64,000 nt of DNA from Closterium sp. Naga37s-1. Lineage: Eukaryota; Streptophyta; Zygnematophyceae; Desmidiales; Closteriaceae. The position numbers and the translations under genes were made by a program. The notes under the pieces are model-generated. The model worked only from the letters and a program-made list of their open reading frames with translations. It was not told the DNA's origin and did not search any database. The stretch spans positions 248,001-312,000 of the forward strand of contig CANJKZ010000409.1 of NCBI GenBank assembly GCA_947471745.1, in the 5' to 3' direction. Shown here piece by piece: positions 35,226 to 44,863 of this stretch (position 1 is its first letter; every line of letters begins with the position of its first letter).

Positions 35226-35355
35226 TGTCAAACTTACATTCTATAGTCTGTGTAGGCTGTAGTGGGGTAGTTCATATGGGGTACAACACTTTAGGGTTTC
35301 CCACTTGTACTCCTCATGCTGCTCAATGCAATCATTCCTTGTTCTATTGTTCACA
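35226..35355 (+). repeat. Element 2 3' LTR
   Basis: 130 bp, no difference seen from 28205-28334. Preceded by the polypurine tract (about 35216-35225) and followed by TCTGC. Confidence 0.95.
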
Positions 35356-35360
35356 TCTGC

Positions 35361-37886
35361 TTCTGCTGACGAGAGGGCGATGAGCTCCTGCTTCTGCGAG
35401 TTCCAGGAGATGGTTCCTGCGGGCTCAAGTTTGAAAATGAAGCCTGTGCGGGATCTCCTGTTATCTGCGTCCCCTGCGTGATCCGCATCCACGTAGCCAG
35501 TAAGCTGTAGAGTAGTCGTTAGGTTCGCTGTGTAAGTGAGCCCGACATCGGGCGTAGAGATGAAGTACTGTAAGGCGCGGCGCAGGTCTGCCAGGTTCTC
35601 CCCTTCAGGTCGGCGCAGGTACTGGGCGAGCTGGCTGGCGATGTAGGATAAATCCCGGCGGCATGTGAGGGCGGCGAACAGTAGGCACTCGAGGTGTTGC
35701 TGGTAGAGGCGGTGATCGGCCTGTGAGAGCGGGGTGGTGTCGGGCTCGTGGTTAGGCGGAGGAGTGCGGAATGGGGTAGTGATGCCGACGGGAGCGATGC
35801 CGAACTTCTTAGCGAGTGTTTCGGCGTATTTCGCGGCAGAGAGGTGGATTGTGTCGGCGGTCTGGGTGACGTTGAGGCTGAGGAATTGCGTGACCTCGTG
35901 GTCGATGGTTACTTCCAGCTTCGCCTGGATGTCGCGTTCGAAGCGGTCGAGCAGTTCCGTGTCATCTCCAGTGTAGAGGAGATCATCCACATAGGCGACG
36001 AGCAGGATGAAGTGGCCGCGGGATTCGAGGCGGTACATCCCCTGATCGTGGGGGAGCTATTGAAAACCAAGCTCGATGAGTACGGTGTGAAGGTACTGTT
36101 GCCAAAGGCGTGGCGCCTGCTTGATGCCGTACAGGTACTTCTGAAGGAGGTAGATGGCGTCGCCTTCTTCCTCGAAGGCGTGCGGCTGCTCGACGTAGAT
36201 GATGGCGTCGACGATAGCGTAGAGGAAGGCGTTGGAGACGTCGATCTTGCGGAGGGGGCGCTGCTTCACGGCGGCGATGCAGAGAAGAATCCGCACGGAG
36301 GTGTGGCTGCCGACAGGTGCGAATGTTTGATTATAGTCCACGAATTGAGTTTGCTCGAACCCGCGGACGACCCAGCGTGCCTTGTACTTGTCAATAGTCC
36401 CATCCGCGAGAGTTTTAATCGTGAAGACCCATTTTCCCGTAAGGATTTTTCTCCCCTTTGCGTGTCGTCGAGGTACCAGCTTCCAGGTACCACGTCGCTG
36501 GAGTGCAGCGACTTCGGCGGCCATGGCAGCTCTCCATTTCTCAGCATCCGGCCCGCTGAGGGCCTGGCGAACGGTGGTGGGTTCAACCAGCTACTGGTTA
36601 CCCCGAACAGCGACAGCGAGGCCAAGGATGCGAAGGCCTGTGAGGTTGGATTCAGCTGTGTTGGTAACCTCAATCACATCGTCGTCGTCGCTAGGGATGT
36701 CGCGAATGGTGTCGTGAGAAGAGTTGCGAGCGGGGTCTTCATCCATGGGTAAGTGCATTTCTGCACTTGCGTAGTCGTGTTGTGCCTGTACTGCTTCGTG
36801 ATGATCGGTCTCCGTTGGGAAGAATGTGGCTGTGCCGAACTGCTCCGTAGCGGGTACGAAGGGTGCCTCGTCCCCAGTTGGCTCGTCTGGCTGTTCCCCT
36901 GCCACGTCGACGTCGTCCTCGTCATTTGCGTAGCTGTGCTGTCCCTGAAAAATGTTGTCCGGTGCATTTTGTGCAGTGCGGTGCTGGCAGTACAGTGGTA
37001 GTGTCAGCCTTTCGTAGAAGACGCAGTCACGTGAACGCGTGAGCTGGTGGGTGGCGAAGTCCAGGATTGTCCAGGCGTGGTATTCGGATTCGATTCCGAG
37101 GTGAATGCCCCTGCGGGCGCGATCTTCAAATTTTCCGGTCCGGGCAGTGTGGGGGCGGTACTGTACCATGCACCCGAAGACCCGCAGCATGCGTGTGTCA
37201 GGGTGTTTTCCGGTCCACTCCTTGAACGGTGAGGTGTTGTTGGGCAGCGCTTTCGAAGAAAGCATGTTGTGCAGCCGAACTGCATGCGCCATCGCGAAGG
37301 GCCAATATTTGGTTGGCACAGCCGACTGCTTCATGAGGGCTCGCATCTTTGTCGCAAGGCTCCTGTTGGTGCGCTCAGCCAATCCCTGCTGCTCGTGAGC
37401 GTAGGGGAGGGAAATCATCCTCTTGATTCCCTTCTGCCTGCAGAGGGTTTTGAGTTCCTCCGACTGGTACTCTAAGGCTCCGTCTGTCTGAAACGCCTTC
37501 AGCTTGTATCCGTCGCTCTGAGTCTCCGCCATGCTCAGCCAGACTTCGAAACACTGGTAAGCTAGATAGCGGTCGCGGACGTTGACGACCCAGACGAAAC
37601 GCGTGCTGGCGTCGATGAAGGTGAGTGTGTACTGCTCCCCTCCAACCCCTTTTGCCGTGAGTACCAGGAAGTCGCTGTAGACTTTCTCCAGCGGTTTGTA
37701 ACGTTCGGCTCCAGGGATCTTTTCGGCGAAGGGCGTGTGACGTAGTGCGGCCGCCGGGTAGACGGTACAATTGGGTAAGTCAGTTCGAGGCTTGAGTAGC
37801 TTTCCATCTGGTAGCAACAGTGCGTCTGCCGCAAAGACGTTTGCGTTGATGCAGTTGTTGAGCACTTCAATTGATGGGTGTCCCAT
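35361..37886 (-). pseudogene. pol: Element 3 Pol: integrase, RT and start of RNase H
   Basis: One reading frame from 37886 down to 35361, broken only by two in-frame TAG codons, one after the integrase linker (36591) and one in the RT (36057). Integrase begins at MGHPSIEVLNN. Its catalytic triad lies in VYSDFLVL, FQTDGALEY and HEQQGLAER. RT has KWVFTIKTL, KARWVVRGF, IDVSNAFLYA and AYVDDLLYTGDD. RNase H starts VDADHAGDADNRRSRTG and breaks off at LSSAEA, where element 2 inserted. Confidence 0.9.
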
Positions 37887-38172
37887 GCGTGTCTCCGTCG
37901 GCTCGGTATCCCTTGGTGCGCGCGTAAAGTTGCTTCTCCCGTGCTAATATCTGTTCTGCGGTTTCCGTCCCAACTTGTTCTGCAGGTTCGTCTGGCATGG
38001 TAACTTGGACTGCTGCTGCTTGAAGTGTTGTGCCCTGGTACGTTCCGCTGCTGTCGCCGATGGTGAATGTGTCAGTCGTCACCGGGAGCTCCTGTGCTCC
38101 TTCGGGAGGCGGCGGTGAGACGCGTGGGCGGCGATCGCTGCGTGATCTCCCCTTCTTCGAAGTCAGTGTCGC
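37867..38172 (-). pseudogene. Element 3 region upstream of the integrase, frameshifted
   Basis: An open frame (EEPAEQVGTETAEQIL-like, acidic) that overlaps the integrase start in another frame. It probably belongs to the protease to integrase linker of element 3. Its origin becomes uncertain near 38170, where homology to Ty3/gypsy on the other strand begins. No protease motif is visible. Confidence 0.4.
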
Positions 38173-38180
38173 CAATCGCC

Positions 38181-39215
38181 GCTCCCCTTGGGAATAGCGA
38201 AGTATTACTACTGGACCACGATGGCAGCAGACGTGCAGCAGTTCGTCACCTCATGCGACACGTGCCAGCGGATGAAGAGCAGCAAGCAGAAAAAGCAGGG
38301 TTACTTCAGCCTCTACCCGTACCGGAGCAGCCATGGCAAGTCGTTAGCCTCGACTTCATCACGGGACTTCCTTCGACCTCACGAGGGCATGACGCTATAC
38401 ACGTGGTGATCGATAAGTTCTCTAAAATGGGTCACTTCATCCCGACCAACGCCACGGCTACAGCTGAAGCAACTGCTCGCCTCTTCTTCGACCGCATCAT
38501 CACCATCCACGACATACCCGCTACACTCATCTCAGACAGAGACCCAAAATTCACTAGTAAGTTCTGGAGGGAACTCATGGGACTGTTGGGGACTAAGCTT
38601 GCGATGTCTTCAGCGTACCACCCCCAGACTGACGGACAGACTGAGCGACTCAATCAGGTGGTTGAACAGTTACTACGCAGAGCTTGCAAGGACGACATCA
38701 GCCACTGGGATCAACAGTTACCAACGCTTGAGTTCGCTTACAACAACGCGTCGCATGCGGCCACAGGAAAATCTCCTTTTTTCCTGTGCTACGGACGGGA
38801 ACCACTTACACCACAGCAGCCAACTACACCGGCACACGTCCAAGCCGCACACGACTTCGTCACCACCATGCAGCAGCTATGGAAGAAGACTCAGCGACGT
38901 CTCACCACGATGCAGAACTCCCAGAAGCAGTATGCCGATCGCCAGCGACGTAATCACACCATAGCAGTCGGAAATCAGGTGCTTCTCGACACGCGCAACT
39001 TGAACCTGTCTCACCTACCATCCAAACTCCGGCCTCGCTTCTGTGGTCCTTTTCACGTTGAGGCACAGGTGACACCAGTAACATTCCGCTTGCGCTTACC
39101 AATTACGTGGAAGCTTCATAACGCTTTCCATGTTCAGCTACTGAAGCCCTACAAGGACCCCAACCAACACAGGACGACAGCTACCGCCACCACCACCTGT
39201 TCTCGTACAGGATGA
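38181..39215 (+). pseudogene. Ty3/gypsy integrase, frameshifted
   Basis: The zinc-finger end (TSCDTCQRMK at about 38250) lies in one frame. The core continues in another: VSLDFITGLP, ISDRDPKFTS and SSAYHPQTDGQTERLNQ give the D,D,E residues. TGKSPFFLCYG and the GPF-type block RPRFCGPFHV follow. The HNAFHVQLLKP block ends the domain. At least two frame changes make it non-functional. Confidence 0.9.
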
Positions 39216-39408
39216 ACCAGAGTACGAGGTGGAACGAGTGCTCGCTCATCGACGCAGACGCGGCAACACGCTCGAGTTCCTGATATGTTGGAAGGGATAT
39301 GACCCGTCGGATGATAGTTGGGTTGCAGAAGCTGATATGGGCAACGCACGCCGTGCTCTCAAGGAATATCTTGTCAAGCAGGGTGTATCTCACGCCACCC
39401 AGCTTTGA
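39193..39408 (+). pseudogene. Chromodomain of the gypsy integrase
   Basis: Frame with EYEVERVLAHRRRRGN, then LEFLICWKGYDPSDDSWV, the aromatic-cage pattern of a chromovirus chromodomain, with stop at 39406. It is offset by one frame from the integrase core. Confidence 0.9.
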
Positions 39409-39418
39409 GGGGGGGACG

Positions 39419-39780
39419 TGTGAGAGTACGACGGCTTTGCTATGATTTACTAGCATGATTATGCTTTATTATGCATTATCTAGCTTCGCTTTATTTTGTT
39501 TTGCTTGCTTTTGCTAGATTTCCTAGGTTCGTTGCTTTTACTATATTATTTTAGTTATAGGCACCGAACTAGGTTGAGTGCACCGAATTCTAGGCTTTTC
39601 GGTTGCCACCGAATTGCCTTCTACCGAATTCGGGAAGGATCCGTTCGGGACGCATCGCGTCCCGCGGAACCTTCTAGTAACACCAGGGTTACTGCCTTTG
39701 TGTCGAGCCTATACATAGCCTCGCCTTGTACCCAGGTGAATCATTCAATAGATTTATCTTTCCTGAACCAGATCCTCACA
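39419..39780 (+). repeat. Ty3/gypsy 3' LTR
   Basis: 362 bp with TGTGAG...CTCACA inverted termini, directly after a purine run. Its 5' partner is not in the window. Confidence 0.82.
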
Positions 39781-40238
39781 GCAGCAGATCAGGAGCGCAG
39801 GAGGGCAGCACACGAGCAGCGCGTCAGGGCAGCGTGCAGGTGCAGCACGGCGAGCTGCAAACGACGCAGCGCGCGTCGTACTAGGCAGGGGGATCGCGCG
39901 GCGCGCGGGGCAGAGGCGGGCTCGACGCACTGGGCAGAAGCGCACGCAACGTGCGAGGCAGCAGGGGAGCTCGGGGCAGCGCGCAAGGTAGCGCGCGAGG
40001 TAACGGGAGCGCGAGACAGCAGGGCACGTGCAAAGCAGCGCGATCGTGGGGGGACTCTACGAGCTGGGCGCGACTTTTAAGGGTAGATCCGTGGGGTGAT
40101 GAGGAGTAAAATGCGAATGCTAGAACTTAGAAAAGAAAATCGCCTAGCTAGTAGATGGCGTGGAAATGGCTGATAGCCTAAAGATTGCTAAGAGATGTGA
40201 AGAATAAGGAGACGCCTAGGACATCGCTCTAGATACCA
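39781..40238 (-). mobile_element. Leader and PBS of a minus-strand copia element
   Basis: On the minus strand PBS TGGTATCTAGAGC (40226-40238) is followed by a leader that becomes GCGCG-rich, similar in style to the leaders of elements 1, 2 and 6. The element body is gone; the gypsy LTR ends exactly where this leader starts, so the gypsy element probably inserted here. Confidence 0.65.
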
Positions 40239-40440
40239 TGTTAAAGTGAGTCTTAGAAGAGCCATGGCGGCCGATAGGTGACTTAGGAGAGAACGAAATA
40301 GTTGAACTAGGAAAAAAGTCGAGAGACATTTCAAGCATGGAGTTGCGAAACCCCAACTGAACCTAGGGTATGTTCAATGCAAGTACAAACTGCAAAGTGA
40401 ACCTAAAACGAACAAGAAATGAAACTAGCCTACTCCAACA
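40239..40440 (-). repeat. LTR (202 bp) of the minus-strand copia remnant
   Basis: Starts TGTTAAAGTG and ends CTCCAACA, giving TGTTGG...TTAACA on the minus strand, and lies next to the PBS. Confidence 0.7.
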
Positions 40441-40467
40441 CGTCATTACATCGCATAATCTTAATCT

Positions 40468-43400
40468 CTTCGTCCGGCACACTGTCGGGTCTTTACCTCC
40501 CCTCGTTCTCTACGAACTTGGTGGCGGGTTCCGCGCTCCAGGACGCGGGTGTTCACCAGTTCACCCCTGCCTACGAGCGTGTGACCCACTGCACGTGTGC
40601 TCAGACTGGTCGTCACCTGGCTACCTTCACTCGGCAGCCGGGGTCGGGCCTGTACACACTGACCACTGAGTCCCCTCAGGTAGCTGCATCTGCGTCTGCG
40701 TCAGGTTAGTTGTCGGCCCCCTGCTCGTGTCGTGCCTTGTCGCACCAGACCCTCCTTTGGCACCACCGCCTTGGTCACCCCTCGGTGCAGCGCCTTCGCA
40801 GCATGCACCGCCGTGTCCTTGTCTCTGGTCTTCCCAGGGTTCTCCCTCCCCTCCCACCCTCGCCTGCTCCTCCCTGTCTTCCCTGTGTCGAGGGGCGGCA
40901 GCGCGCCGCTCCTCACTCCTCCTTGTTCCCTCCCACAGAGGCTCCCTTGCAGACTCTCCACCTGGACGTGTGGGGCCCAGCCCGCGTCCGTGGACAGGGC
41001 CGCGAGCGGTACTTCCTGCTGGTCGTCGACGACTACACGCGTTACACCACGGTCTTCCCCTTGCGCAGCAAGGGGGAGGTCCCTGATGTTTTGATCCCCT
41101 GGATCCGCGCTACTCGTCTCCAGCTCCGCGAGCGGTTCCAGTCGGACTTTCCTGTCCTACGTCTGCACTCTGACAGAGGTGGTGAGTTCTCCTCAGACCT
41201 CTTGGCAGCCTACTGTGCGAAGCACGGCATCCGCCAGTCGTTCACGCTTCCGGCCTCTCCGCAGCAGAATGGGGTTGCTGAGCGCCGCATTGGCTTAGTC
41301 ATGGAGGTCGCTCGTACCTCCATGATCCATGCGGCTGCCCCCCATTTTCTGTGGCCGTTTGCGGTCCGGTATGCCGAGCATCAGCTCAACCTCTGGCCCC
41401 GTGTCTCCTTGCCGGAGACCTCGCCCACACTGCTGTGGACGGGGAAGGTTGGCGACGCGTCGCGTTTTCGGGTCTGAGGTGCTCGTGCCTTTGTCCGCGA
41501 TACCACTGCGGACAAGCTCTCCGCCCGCTGTTCCCTGTGTCTTCCTTGGCTTCGTCCCTGACGCGCCTGGTTGGCAGTTTTACCACCCCACCTCGCGCCG
41601 TGTCTTCCCCTCTCAGGACGTCACGTTCGACGAGTCGGTTCCCTTTTACCGTCTCTTCCCCTACCGCACTGCCCCTCTCCCCCCCCCGCCGCTCTTCCTC
41701 GCTCCTGGTGCTCCCCAGGTAGACCCCCTCCCCGCTCCCGGTCCTGCTCCTTCAGGTGTGTCTCAGGTAGACCCTCCTCCTCAGGTTGAGGTCACTGGTG
41801 ACTCAGGTCCTGCTGAGGGTGGTGCTGCTGCTGGGGGTGCTGAGCCTGGGGGTGCTGAGCCTGGGGGTGCTGAGCTTGGGGGTGTGGAGCCTGGGGGTGC
41901 GGAGACTGTAGGTGCTGAGCCTGGGTGTGAGGAGTCTGGGGGTGCTGAGCCTGGGGGCACTGAGGCGTCTGGTGAGCAGTCTCCCGGGAGCGGCCGTCTC
42001 CGTAGTCGCTCCGCTGGTGCCTCGCCGCTGCACTCTCGTCGTCGACTCCCTCTCTCCCCACAGCAGCTGCGTGAGTGGTACGCTGGCCGTCAGGGTCGCG
42101 CTGCTGGAGCTAGGGGCCCTGCTGCGGGAGGCGCTGGAGCTGGTGACTCTGCCACTGGAGTTGTTTCTGCTGGAGGTTCTGGAGCTGCTGAGGGCGCTGG
42201 AGCTGGAGGTTCTGGAGCTGCTGAGGGTGCTGGCGCTGGAGTTTCTGGAGCTGCTGGAGGTACTGGCGCTGGTGGCGCTGGAGCTGGAGGTTCTGGAGCT
42301 GCTGAGGGTGCTGGCGCTGGAGGTTCTGGAGCTGCTGCGGGTTCTGGCGCTGAGGGTTCTGAGTCTGCTGTTGCGCGGCTTCCTTGGAGTAGCCACCTTC
42401 GTCCGCGTGTGCCTCTCACCTCGCAGCAGCTGCACGACTCGTACGGTCGCCGTCAGGGTCGCGCTTCTGGAGCTCGGGGCTCTGCCGCTGGAGGTACCTC
42501 TGCTGTCGCCACTGGAGCTGGGAGTGGTGCTGGTCCCGGAGGTGCTCGTACTGGAGGTACTGGAGCTGCTGGGGCTGGAGGTGCTGAGTCTGAGGGTGCT
42601 GCTGCTGGAGGCACTGCGGCTGGAGACCCTGGGCCTGGAGGTGCTGGTTCTGGGGGTGCTGCTGTTGGTGGAGCTGGTCCTGGAGGAGCTGGCGCTGGAG
42701 GTTCTGTCGCTACTGGAGTTTCTGGAGCTGCTGGGGGTACTGGAGCTGCTGGTGCTGGTGTCACTGCACAGCCGCGCCTGTTCTTCGCTCCACCATCTCC
42801 GTCGTCTCAGCCACCGCCTGACTCTGTGCTTCGCCAGGTTCTTAGTCTCCCTTCCTCTACTGGTCTTCCGTTGCAGCCTGGTTCACTGCTGCCTGCTCCT
42901 TCTCCTTACACTGAGCAGCTAAGGAGTCTTACTGAGCGTCGTGAGCCTGCGTCGCGTCCTGTCTCGCCTGTCTGTTCTGGTCGTTCCGGTCGTCGTGTTC
43001 CTCGTCCGCGTCTGCCGGCTGTCCCCGACACCCACCTCGTAGTCCGTCGTCTTTCCTCTCCTCCACAGCGTGTTCCTCTGCCGTCCCCTCCTGCGTCTTC
43101 TCTGTCTGTCGTTGCGGACCCCGAGTCTGACCGGTTTCGTGCTGAGCACCCTACTGTTACGCGTCTGCTAGCCACTGTTGTCACTGACCCGTCGTTTGAG
43201 TCTGCTACTACGTCTGCCTTAGTTGCTGAGCTTCAGGCGGCCGGTCTACGGTCTCCGCCAGGCGCCACGTGAGTGGCACGACACACTGAGGACGACACTT
43301 GCGGCTCTTGGGTTTGCTCCGTCGACTGCTGACCCGTCGCTGTTTCTACGCACCGACACTTCGCTGCCGCCGTTCTACATCCTCGTGTACGTCGACGACT

Positions 43401-44365
43401 TGGTCTTTGCCACTGCTGACACTGAGGCTCTCGCCCACGTGAAGTCGGAGCTGCAGAAGAGACACACGTGCACAGACCTGGGTGAGCTGACAAGCTATCT
43501 TGGCTTGCGGATCACCCGGGACAGAGCACGCCGCACCATCACACTGACTCAGTCACACATGGTGCAGCAGGTCCTTCAGCGCTTCGGCTTCACCTGGTCC
43601 TCGGCACAGGCCACTCCTCTGGCTACAGGTCACTCGCTCTCAGCTCCACCTTCGGACGAGTCCGTAGAGCCGAGTGGTCCTTACCCAGAGCTAGTTGGCT
43701 GCCTCATGTACCTGATGACCTGCACTCGTCCTGACCTTGCGTACCCTCTTGGCCTTCTGGCTCGCTACGTGGCTCCTGGTCGGCATTGAAAGGTGCACAT
43801 GGATGCTGCTAAGAGGGTACTGCGCTACTTGTGCAGTACATCAGGCATGGGGCTCGTGCTTGGAGGGAGGAGCTCAGTTGTTCTCACTGGGCACTCAGAC
43901 GCTTCTTGGGTTGACGACCAGGCTACACAGCGGTCGTCACAGGGTTACACCTTCAGCCTTGGCTCTGGTTCAGTTTCGTGGCGTTCTACACGCTCGTCTT
44001 CAGTTCTCAGCTCCAGTTGTGAGGCTGAGATCTACGCCACAGCCATGGCTGCACAGGAGCTACGCTGGCTCACCTACCTGCTGACTGACTTGGGAGAGCG
44101 GCCTCGTTCTCCTCCAGTGCTGTACGTCGACAACAAGGCTACCATTGCCTTGTGTGAGGAGCACAGACTGGAGCACAGAACAAAGCACATCGCTCTGCGT
44201 TACTTTCTGGCTCGAGAGTTGCAGCAGCGTGGTCAGCTTCGTCTGCGTTACGTGGCCACTCGGGCCAACACTGCTGATATATTCACCAAGGCACTTCAGG
44301 CTGGTGATCATCAGCGTTTCTGCACTATGCTAGGGCTTGTGCCCACTTTTCCTCACTTGCTGTAG
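40468..44365 (+). pseudogene. pol: Element 4 Pol remnant
   Basis: Protease end and pre-integrase region (40468-40709, then a TAG), then integrase with [16 protein letters not shown] and [13 protein letters not shown] at about 41475 replaces the Trp codon that element 2 has in FRVWG. A frame change follows near 41525 and a Gly/Ala/Glu-rich linker to 43230. Then an RT fragment with RRPVYGLRQAPREW and VYVDDL (43223-43789, TGA at 43787), and RNase H with SSCEAE and DIFTKAL (43793-44365). The RT finger and first palm motifs are absent, so it cannot encode a working RT. Confidence 0.88.
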
Positions 44366-44593
44366 GCCTTGCTTGTACTGTGATCTATATATATATACCT
44401 GCATGCTTGCTTTGCTAGGTAGAGATCACTGTGATGTTTGTGTTCCATATATGCCTCTGCATGTGAACTGGCCTTGTGGCCCTTTGCTTGTGCTCAGTGA
44501 GTGTGGTGACGTTGTGATCCACACTGAGCTTGCTTTGCCTTTCTTGACTGGTCTTGTGACCCCTTGCTCTCCCCCACTTTGCCTATGGGGGTG

Positions 44594-44720
44594 TGTCAAA
44601 CATATGTTTATATATTATAGTTTAGGTAGGCTTTAGTGGGGCACTCACTGTGGGGTACAACCCCTTAGGTTTTACCTTTGTACCAAACTCCTCGATAGTC
44701 AACATCACCCTACTCTAACA
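44594..44720 (+). repeat. Element 4 3' LTR
   Basis: Starts TGTCAAACATATG and keeps the GGTACAAC...TTAGG core of the family. The right end is not fixed: CA dinucleotides at 44703, 44707 and 44720 are all possible. Confidence 0.7.
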
Positions 44721-44812
44721 ACGACTGGACTGGTGGCTTGGAAGAGATGGTAGGGAGCGCATCGCCTTTACCCCACCCTCATGCCCTCTCCTAAGTCGTA
44801 AGTTGAGTCGAC

Positions 44813-44830
44813 TCAAAGGTCACTACGAGG

Positions 44831-44863
<33 letters not shown>

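Larger units (their letters stand above)
28205..35355 (+). mobile_element. Element 2: young Ty1/copia insertion, 7,151 bp, coding region broken
   Basis: Two 130-bp LTRs that I read as identical, a perfect TCTGC duplication, PBS TGGTTTCAGAGCAGG directly after the 5' LTR and polypurine tract TATGGGGGTG before the 3' LTR. It interrupts element 3 within RNase H. The Gag-Pol reading frame is broken at least four times: near a C10 run at about 29530, near 30660, around 31080 and between 32090 and 32150. Confidence 0.95.
20220..38172 (-). mobile_element. Element 3: old copia element, host of two nested insertions
   Basis: Its parts are 3' LTR (20220-20530 and 27736-27846), RNase H end (27854-28204), then RT, integrase and upstream region (35361-38172). 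Elements 1 and 2 sit within it. The LTR is about 425 bp once element 1 and its target duplication are set aside. It starts TGTTGGAG after the polypurine tract AAGGGGAG, and its end is CCGCTACCA. No 5' LTR or gag survives: the right side runs into a Ty3/gypsy fragment near 38173. It belongs to a lineage different from elements 1, 2, 4 and 6 (longer LTR; distinct RT and integrase sequence). Confidence 0.75.
38173..39780 (+). mobile_element. Ty3/gypsy chromovirus tail, 5'-truncated
   Basis: Contains integrase, chromodomain, polypurine tract GAGGGGGGGAC and a full 3' LTR. Protease, RT, RNase H and 5' LTR are missing. It abuts element 3 on the left and the leader of a minus-strand copia element on the right. 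Confidence 0.88.
40468..44720 (+). mobile_element. Element 4: 5'-truncated, internally deleted copia element
   Basis: Homologous to element 2 from the middle of the protease region to the 3' LTR. 5' LTR, leader and gag are missing. Relative to element 2 about 660 bp of the linker and RT start are deleted at about 43230. The 3' LTR starts at 44594, after the polypurine tract TATGGGGGTG. Confidence 0.88.

Noticed and set aside
39496..40080. 194-codon plus-strand ORF
   Set aside because: It crosses from the gypsy LTR into the leader of a minus-strand element, so it cannot be one gene.
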